From contig JAFZKR010000040.1 of the NCBI GenBank assembly GCA_017551845.1, positions 1 to 6,964 of the forward strand: 6,964 nt of DNA, read 5' to 3'. Source of the DNA: Bacteroidaceae bacterium (GTDB lineage Bacteria; Bacteroidota; Bacteroidia; Bacteroidales; Bacteroidaceae). Each line of letters opens with the position of its first letter. Positions within the stretch are counted from its first letter, which is position 1. Positions 1-6,964 of this stretch are shown one piece after another. Under the pieces are notes generated by a model, which made no database searches, was not told the origin of the DNA, and saw only the letters and a list, made by a program, of their open reading frames with translations. Made by a program: the position numbers and the translations under genes.

Positions 1-150
1 CGTATCCACATGGGCGGCGATACAGGAGTCCTTGGCGTGAACATCCCCAAGGGTCAGTGGCACACATTCGAGGTAGAGGAACTTGCCATTATCTTCATGG
101 CACAGGACGGGCCATGGTCTCCGCTCTCCAAGGAGAACATGCTCAAATAA
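1..150 (+). CDS. Cupin-fold metalloprotein, WbuC-like (3' end only)
   Basis: This is the C-terminal 49 codons of a gene that begins before the window; it reads in frame 1 and ends with TAA at 148-150. The segment GVNIPKGQWHTFEV matches the second cupin motif (G-x-x-I-P-x-G-x-W-H), whose histidine is normally a metal ligand. A short hydrophobic strand (ELAIIFMAQDG) and a polar tail follow. Small single-domain cupins called WbuC-like have this ending and are often found near O-antigen or sugar-nucleotide genes, but the neighbours here do not test that. The catalytic role is unknown. The gene converges on the lipoprotein gene with only 9 bp between the stop codons, and no terminator hairpin is visible there. 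I am fairly sure of the cupin call and less sure of the WbuC subgroup. Confidence 0.68.
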   Translation, partial: RIHMGGDTGVLGVNIPKGQWHTFEVEELAIIFMAQDGPWSPLSKENMLK

Positions 151-159
151 AGCAGTAAA

Positions 160-1137
160 TCAGTAGTAATAAACCATACGTCTGAACGTATGTCCGTTGA
201 ACTGCATCCTTATCCAGTTCCCTGAGTTGTCGTACTCGTATCTGGCCGGATATGAATGCTCTCCGTCATCCCCCAGAATCACACTCTCCAGATAGCCGCG
301 GTCAGAGTATCTGTACTCCACCTTATACTCACCGCCATCCTGGATAGTGCTCTTGGGATAAAGATATCCGCCATCCGTCCTGAAACTGCATGTCTCATAT
401 ACAATGGCGCCGTTGCCGTCAGTATAATGGTAACGGTAGCTGCTTAGCAGCTTCGAATCATTGAACACGATAGTGTCTATAGACAGACTGTCCGAACATG
501 CGGGCTGCTTTCCCTCATATTCTATCCTGTCAATCCTGGTGCCGCTCGTTGACTGGTTTTCAGTATAAACCTTCATCCACTGTTTCGAGCCGCCGTCAAT
601 ATACACATATTTGCGGTTCCATATAGTCTTGTTGTCTTGGGAGCGCTTCGTAACCTTGGACAGACCGGCCAGTACGGAGAAATGACTTGGGTCATCGGCA
701 TGTATAGCCGCCATATCGTACATTCCCGGCCCCAGGTTATCATAGACAGGTACAAGCAAATCGGCATCATTCTTGTATTCCAGAGTATAATATGACACCG
801 ATGAACCCTCAAGTGTATATACCACGACCGGGCGGCCCTCCTCGTCGTATTCATATTGAACGCCCCCCTGCCCATTCAGATATAATTCCGGACGTCCTTT
901 CTCATCAAATAAGGCATATTCTACCGTATCGCCATCCTCATCAATCACCGCAACGGCTTTTATACCCTTGTTCCGTGTGAACTGGTTGAGCCATACAGTA
1001 TCGGCTGTTATTGTTTCGGATTCTTCCCCGGACTGTGCATAAGGGTCCTCAGGAGTGTCGTCAAACCCCTTGTTCTCGCATGCCCCTGCCAGGACAGCGA
1101 GTATGGATAACACGAATAATGTATATCTTCTTTTCAT
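160..1137 (-). CDS. Predicted lipoprotein with YD-like repeat motifs, function unknown
   Basis: A 325-residue protein starting at the ATG at 1137. A TTG at 1143 would add only Met-Glu and is less likely. It opens with a type II signal peptide: KRR, a hydrophobic stretch, then lipobox LAGAC with the acylated cysteine at residue 20. An acidic, disordered-looking linker follows (about 21-45). The rest is rich in Tyr, Asp and Gly, with repeated aromatic strand-turn units: EYALFDEKGRPELY (about 73-86), YEYDEEGRPVVVY (95-107), YRYSDRGYLESVI (275-287) and YEYDNSGNWIRMQ (300-312). These recall YD/RHS-type or other beta-repeat folds, though it is far too short for an RHS toxin. It is probably anchored in the outer membrane. 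No enzyme motif is visible. It lies 44 nt after the tRNA on the same strand with no recognisable promoter between, so it is probably expressed from the tRNA promoter. Confidence 0.85.
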   Translation of the reverse strand: MKRRYTLFVLSILAVLAGACENKGFDDTPEDPYAQSGEESETITADTVWLNQFTRNKGIKAVAVIDEDGDTVEYALFDEKGRPELYLNGQGGVQYEYDEEGRPVVVYTLEGSSVSYYTLEYKNDADLLVPVYDNLGPGMYDMAAIHADDPSHFSVLAGLSKVTKRSQDNKTIWNRKYVYIDGGSKQWMKVYTENQSTSGTRIDRIEYEGKQPACSDSLSIDTIVFNDSKLLSSYRYHYTDGNGAIVYETCSFRTDGGYLYPKSTIQDGGEYKVEYRYSDRGYLESVILGDDGEHSYPARYEYDNSGNWIRMQFNGHTFRRMVYYY

Positions 1138-1147
1138 TTCCAAATTG

Positions 1148-1179
1148 AATCGCCCCTACAGGTATTTGTAGAGGCGATT
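1148..1179 (-). terminator. Strong hairpin between tRNA-Arg and the lipoprotein gene
   Basis: Arms at 1148-1160 and 1167-1179 form a 13-bp stem around a 6-nt loop. The single imperfect pair is a G-U wobble in leftward RNA but a C-A mismatch in rightward RNA, which favours the leftward transcript. It starts 2 nt after the tRNA CCA. The sequence past the stem in the leftward direction is CAATTTGG, not a run of U, so it is a poor classical intrinsic terminator. It could instead be a leaky terminator, a barrier that sets the 3' processing site of the tRNA, or a stabilising 5' structure on the lipoprotein mRNA. Confidence 0.5.
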
Positions 1180-1181
1180 TC

Positions 1182-1258
1182 TGGTGATTCCGCCGGGATT
1201 CAAACCCGGAACCTTCTGATCCGTAGTCAGATGCTCTATTCAGTTAAGCTACGGAACC
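1182..1258 (-). tRNA. tRNA-Arg (anticodon ACG)
   Basis: A full 77-nt cloverleaf on the minus strand with an encoded CCA end. The acceptor arm GGTTCCG pairs with CGGAATC with one G-U wobble, and the discriminator base is A. The anticodon stem TCTGA/TCAGA encloses the loop CTACGGA, giving anticodon ACG. The T arm is CCGGG-TTTGAAT-CCCGG. The wobble A34 is expected to be deaminated to inosine by TadA, letting it read CGU, CGC and CGA. The 3' end is the usual target for tRNA-integrating elements, but no copy of that end and no integrase is seen in the window, so the site looks unoccupied here. Confidence 0.97.
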
Positions 1259-1450
1259 GAACCTTAAGCCAAACGAACAAAGAAAAACCTGTTTTTCTTT
1301 CATTCTTTTGAATTAACGGGAAAAAGGAACTCGTTCATTTTTCACGATGATTCATAAGAATCAAGTAAGCGCAAGCTTACTTTGTCGTGGCGTGGTGAGG
1401 TCGACGAAGTCAACTTTGTATTATTGTCATCAGCCCCCCAACGTTTAGCG
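1259..1450 (-). other. Hairpin-rich leader upstream of tRNA-Arg
   Basis: About 190 nt lie between the predicted promoter and the tRNA 5' end, with no convincing protein gene. Read leftward, it holds in order: a hairpin at 1400-1414 (GTTGAC-TTC-GTCGAC, with one G-U pair that forms only in leftward RNA); one at 1363-1382 (8 bp, AAGTAAGC/GCTTACTT, 4-nt loop); one at 1348-1363 (6 bp, TGATTC/GAATCA, sharing a base with the previous one); and an A/T-rich hairpin at 1279-1300. A tiny ATG frame near 1432 would encode only five residues (MTIIQ). The block could be a processed pre-tRNA leader, a small RNA, or a dispersed conserved repeat. I do not recognise a named RNA family. Confidence 0.45.
1279..1300 (-). 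other. A/T-rich hairpin just upstream of tRNA-Arg
   Basis: AAAGAAAAA at 1279-1287 and TTTTTCTTT at 1292-1300 are perfectly complementary (9 bp) around a 4-nt loop, ending about 20 nt before the tRNA 5' end. The arms are almost pure A/T, so the RNA hairpin is weak. It may act as a spacer or processing signal in the leader, or be chance in an A/T-rich tract. Confidence 0.35.
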
Positions 1451-1453
1451 CTG

Positions 1454-1484
1454 CAAAGATACACCCTAATTTTATACAATCAAA
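1454..1484 (-). promoter_or_regulatory. Bacteroides-type promoter for tRNA-Arg and downstream lipoprotein gene
   Basis: On the minus strand, TTTG (1484-1481) is followed by exactly 19 bp and then TATCTTTG (1461-1454). This is a full match to the Bacteroidota sigma-70 consensus of a -33 TTTG and a -7 TAnnTTTG. Transcription would start near 1447 and run through the structured leader into the tRNA. No other consensus promoter is seen between here and the lipoprotein start. Confidence 0.75.
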
Positions 1485-1565
1485 TGCTTTGCCGCTATTT
1501 TTTTACCAAGTACACTATTTTATCAGATTTTGCCCACCAAAAAAGCAACCCAAAAGCCAAATCAA
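1485..1565. other. Intergenic stretch after the HAD gene, no clear terminator
   Basis: Between the stop of the leftward HAD gene (1566) and the tRNA promoter there is A/T-rich sequence with no stable hairpin plus U-run. The best pairing is only TTTTG/CAAAA around a 5-nt loop. The ligA-dapA-M23-HAD transcript may therefore end by a factor-dependent mechanism or read into the tRNA unit. Rightward open frames across this stretch start at non-ATG codons or overlap the HAD gene and look spurious. Confidence 0.4.
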
Positions 1566-2171
1566 TCAAAACAGCATCCCATGAAGTATCACTTTAAGTT
1601 CTTCTGCCGTCCCCGGAAAAACAATCCCCTTCATCCCCAAGCCAACCGCCGCATCAACGTTGTCTTTGCGGTCATCAATAAAGACACACTCCTCTGCTCT
1701 CAGGTCGTACTTGGAAAGCAGTGACCTATAAATCGCAGGGTCCGGCTTGGCCAGTTTGACACTGCTTGAAACCACGTATTTGTCAATGCTTCCCATTGTC
1801 TTGAACCGGTGCCGAGCCTCCTCAAAGGTGTCACTCGGCCAGTTTGTCAAACCATATACCCCTATTCCCTTGGCCTTAATCTCATCTATAAGCTCCATCA
1901 TACCCGGAATCTCACCGTTGCACATTTCAAACCAGCGGTCACGGAACATAGCGACGGCATCGGCATACTGCGGATACTGCTTCTGGAGCTCAGATACGCA
2001 CACATCCATGCTCTCACCGCGGTCCATTCGGGTGAACCACTCACGGTTACACACGTGGTCTGTAAAGTATCTGCATCTCTCTTTATCACCCTTGAAGTAT
2101 GGTAGGAACAGATATGCCGGGTTCCAGTCAACCAGCACGTTCCCATAGTCGAATATAACGTTCTTAATCAT
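1566..2171 (-). CDS. HAD-superfamily hydrolase, YihX-like phosphatase group
   Basis: A 201-residue cytosolic protein with the HAD motifs in order. Motif I is FDYGNVL with nucleophile Asp8, and the usual second Asp is Gly10. Motif II is LTN with Thr109, motif III is Lys142 in AKPDP, and motif IV is FIDDRKDN with Asp166/Asp167. A helical cap lies at about residues 15-90. This pattern fits the HAD-IA group that includes YihX-type sugar-phosphate phosphatases, where DxGNV at motif I is common. Phosphate-ester hydrolysis with Mg2+ is likely, but the substrate cannot be read from sequence. Its ATG overlaps the end of the M23 gene by 8 bp, so it is the last gene of the ligA-dapA-M23 unit and probably translationally coupled. 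I am sure of the superfamily and not of the substrate. Confidence 0.9.
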   Translation of the reverse strand: MIKNVIFDYGNVLVDWNPAYLFLPYFKGDKERCRYFTDHVCNREWFTRMDRGESMDVCVSELQKQYPQYADAVAMFRDRWFEMCNGEIPGMMELIDEIKAKGIGVYGLTNWPSDTFEEARHRFKTMGSIDKYVVSSSVKLAKPDPAIYRSLLSKYDLRAEECVFIDDRKDNVDAAVGLGMKGIVFPGTAEELKVILHGMLF

Positions 2172-3479
2172 TTGATTGAGTGCTGCTTATGGTATCTCTC
2201 ACCATGTTGCTTATCTGAGCACTGTCAGGAATCTCAAGTCCCATTTTCTCCATCAGTCCGCTAATGGAGTTTAAATATTGTGGCATATCCTCAAGCGCAA
2301 TGGGATCCACAGCCGGGAGGTCCATACGGAGTGGGTCTATGGCTGTTCCGTTCTTGAATACCCGGTAGTCAAGGTGCGGGCCTGTGGAAACTCCGGTGGA
2401 CCCCACATAGCCTATAAGCTGCCCTTGTGATACATGTGTACCCTGATTTATACCGCTGGCAAACCCCCGCAGATGCATATATTCAGTGGTATATGTGGAG
2501 TTGTGCTTTATCTTCAGGTAGTTACCGCCGCCTTTACTGTCCCATCCCTTTGTAATCACCACGCCGTCACCCACTGAATATACAGGCGTTCCTGACGGAG
2601 CTGCATAATCCACGCCATGATGTGCGCGTACCACCTTGGTAACAGGATGCACACGTGCGTTTGAGAACCTTGAACTTATGCGTGAATAGCTCAGGGGCGC
2701 TTTCAGGAAAGCTCTCCTCAGGCTGGTCCCCTTTTCGTCAAAGTACTCACCGCGCTCATTGTGGTAAATGTACCGGAAAGCGTAATGATTGTTACCCGAT
2801 GTAATGAAATTGGCAGCCAGAATATCGCCTGTAGCCACTCTCACGCTGTCGGCATACATCTCCTGAAAATATACTGAGAATGAGTCATTCTTCTGTATCC
2901 CGAAAAAATCTATTGTCCAGGAGTATAAATCAGCCAGCATCCCGGCCAGTTCAGGAGCCGCCCCCTGCTCTATCATCGCATTCCAGAGTGATGACTGTAT
3001 GCTTCCGCTTATATAATTGTCCACCGTATCGACCGATACCACGCCGCGATAACCGTAAATGCTGTCAGTCAATGAATAGACCACATAATCCAGCTTGTTT
3101 ATGTCATACACAAAGTATCGTGCTGTAGCCGCAGAGTCACGGTCGCGTATTATATGATATGGTTTGCCGGCCTGTATCTTGCGTACGCTCCATATACTGT
3201 CCGATACGCGGTCCAGGAAGTGGATTGTCTGAGCCGATACGCCATTCTTATAGAGAATGTTTGACAGCAGCTCATTCCGGCCTATTATGCCGTCCATAAC
3301 ATCCAGGCTGTCAATGCATATTCCCCATCGGAACTCCGGCTGCGGTTCTGTCAGGACAGCCTCCTGGAGCATCTCGGGATAATCGCTCTCATCATCCTGC
3401 CTGCCGTACAGGAAAAACAGCATAACCCCCACCGCTCCCGCGGCTGCCAGAACAATAATACTGTTACGCCAGCTTCTGC

Positions 3480-3483
<4 letters not shown>
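2164..3483 (-). CDS. M23-family murein endopeptidase, MepM/Csd3-like, membrane-anchored
   Basis: A 439-residue protein with an N-terminal membrane anchor (about 8-26) and no lipobox. Next come a probable LysM-like/OapA-like region (about 55-145), a middle region typical of MepM/Csd3 proteins (about 150-265), and the M23 (LytM) domain (about 268-390). In the catalytic domain, HxxxD is His288/Asp292, the auxiliary histidine is His337 (EYMHL), and the last motif is GPHLDYRV with His370 and Asp372. In most M23 enzymes this last motif is HxH, so one expected zinc ligand is Asp instead of His. It should cut peptide cross-links of peptidoglycan in the periplasm. The ATG overlaps the dapA stop as ATGA, with AAGG just upstream, suggesting coupled translation. 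A catalytically weak or regulatory role is possible, but the other active-site residues are present. Confidence 0.92.
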
Positions 3484-6455
<2,972 letters not shown>

Positions 6456-6485
6456 CAGCCGCTGAGGCCACATAAATATACGAAT

Positions 6486-6964
6486 ATGCGAATAGATATT
6501 CTCACCGTTTTCCCCGATATGCTTGAAGGATTCTTCAACTGCTCAATGATGGCACGTGCCCAAAAAGCCGGCCTTGCCGAGATACATCTGCACGACATCA
6601 GGGATTACACCACGGATAAACACCACAAGACCGACGACTACCCCTTTGGAGGTTGCGCCGGCCTTGTAATGAAAATAGAGCCCATCGACCGTCTTATAAC
6701 GCATCTCAAGTCACAGCGCCCTTACGATGAAGTAATATACACCTCACCTGATGGTGAGCAGTTCAACCAGAAACTTGCCAACAGCCTCTCCTTGCTCAAC
6801 AACGTAATAATCCTCTGCGGTCACTACAAAGGAATCGACTACCGCATCCGCGAGCACCTCATAACCCGCGAGATAAGCATCGGCGATTACGTACTCACCG
6901 GAGGTGAACTCGCCGCCGCCGTCATGACCGACAGCATCGTCCGCCTCATTCCCGGAGTCCTCTC
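6486..6964 (+). CDS. trmD: tRNA (guanine-N1)-methyltransferase, 5' part
   Basis: The first 159 codons of TrmD, cut by the window end. The enzyme methylates G37 of tRNAs with G at position 36, using S-adenosylmethionine, and prevents frameshifting. It begins [13 protein letters not shown], as is typical. The SPOUT trefoil-knot features follow: [12 protein letters not shown] (about residues 52-63), [11 protein letters not shown], and [15 protein letters not shown], which forms the cofactor loop. RLIPGVL is the last conserved segment. The catalytic aspartate expected near residue 169 lies beyond the window. One position in the PFGGG motif is Cys here. It diverges from ligA with 95 bp between the start codons. 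The start is the only ATG that fits the family, and no strong ribosome site is seen, as is usual for Bacteroidota. Confidence 0.97.
   Translation, partial: MRIDILTVFPDMLEGFFNCSMMARAQKAGLAEIHLHDIRDYTTDKHHKTDDYPFGGCAGLVMKIEPIDRLITHLKSQRPYDEVIYTSPDGEQFNQKLANSLSLLNNVIILCGHYKGIDYRIREHLITREISIGDYVLTGGELAAAVMTDSIVRLIPGVL

Noticed and set aside
151..159. Shared bidirectional terminator between the cupin and lipoprotein genes
   Set aside because: Only 9 bp separate the stop codons and no inverted repeat is found there.
160..1137. Lipoprotein as an RHS/polymorphic toxin
   Set aside because: It is far too short, has only a few degenerate repeat units, and shows no toxin domain or adjacent immunity gene.
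1182..1258. tRNA-Arg as an occupied integration site
   Set aside because: No repeat of the tRNA 3' end, no integrase and no change in gene character is seen in the window.
1382..1597. Rightward 71-codon open frame across the gene-free stretch
   Set aside because: It starts at TTG, has no ribosome site or family features, runs across the opposite-strand promoter and ends inside the HAD gene.

Overview
The window looks like core chromosome of a Bacteroidota member, most likely order Bacteroidales. Three things support this. Genes have weak or no Shine-Dalgarno sequences. Two sites fit the Bacteroides-type promoter (TTTG, about 19 bp, TAnnTTTG). The proteins read as Bacteroidales housekeeping types, such as the TrmD segment [11 protein letters not shown]. 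Genus cannot be fixed from the sequence alone. I see no phage, insertion sequence, CRISPR array or integrase.

Layout, left to right. Positions 1-150 hold the 3' end of a rightward cupin gene (WbuC-like). It converges on a leftward lipoprotein gene (160-1137) of unknown function. That gene lies 44 nt downstream of a leftward tRNA-Arg(ACG) (1182-1258), with a strong hairpin filling the gap between them. A gene-free stretch of about 300 bases (1259-1565) contains a good leftward promoter at 1454-1484 and a hairpin-rich leader running to the tRNA. Next comes a tight leftward cluster, read in transcription order as ligA (6390-4348), dapA (4370-3480), an M23 murein endopeptidase gene (3483-2164) and a HAD-like hydrolase gene (2171-1566). 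Its genes overlap by 23, 4 and 8 bp. A 95-bp divergent region (6391-6485) separates ligA from rightward trmD, which is cut by the window end.

The four-gene unit joins NAD-dependent DNA ligation, the first committed step of diaminopimelate/lysine synthesis, and a predicted envelope peptidase that would act on diaminopimelate-containing peptidoglycan. The HAD phosphatase has no evident specific substrate. The overlaps suggest one mRNA with translational coupling, but the functional link is only partial. The tRNA and lipoprotein appear to share one leftward transcript.

No clearly new multi-gene system is visible. The items most worth a second look are the structured leader upstream of the tRNA, the hairpin between tRNA and lipoprotein, and the HxD (instead of HxH) motif in the M23 peptidase.
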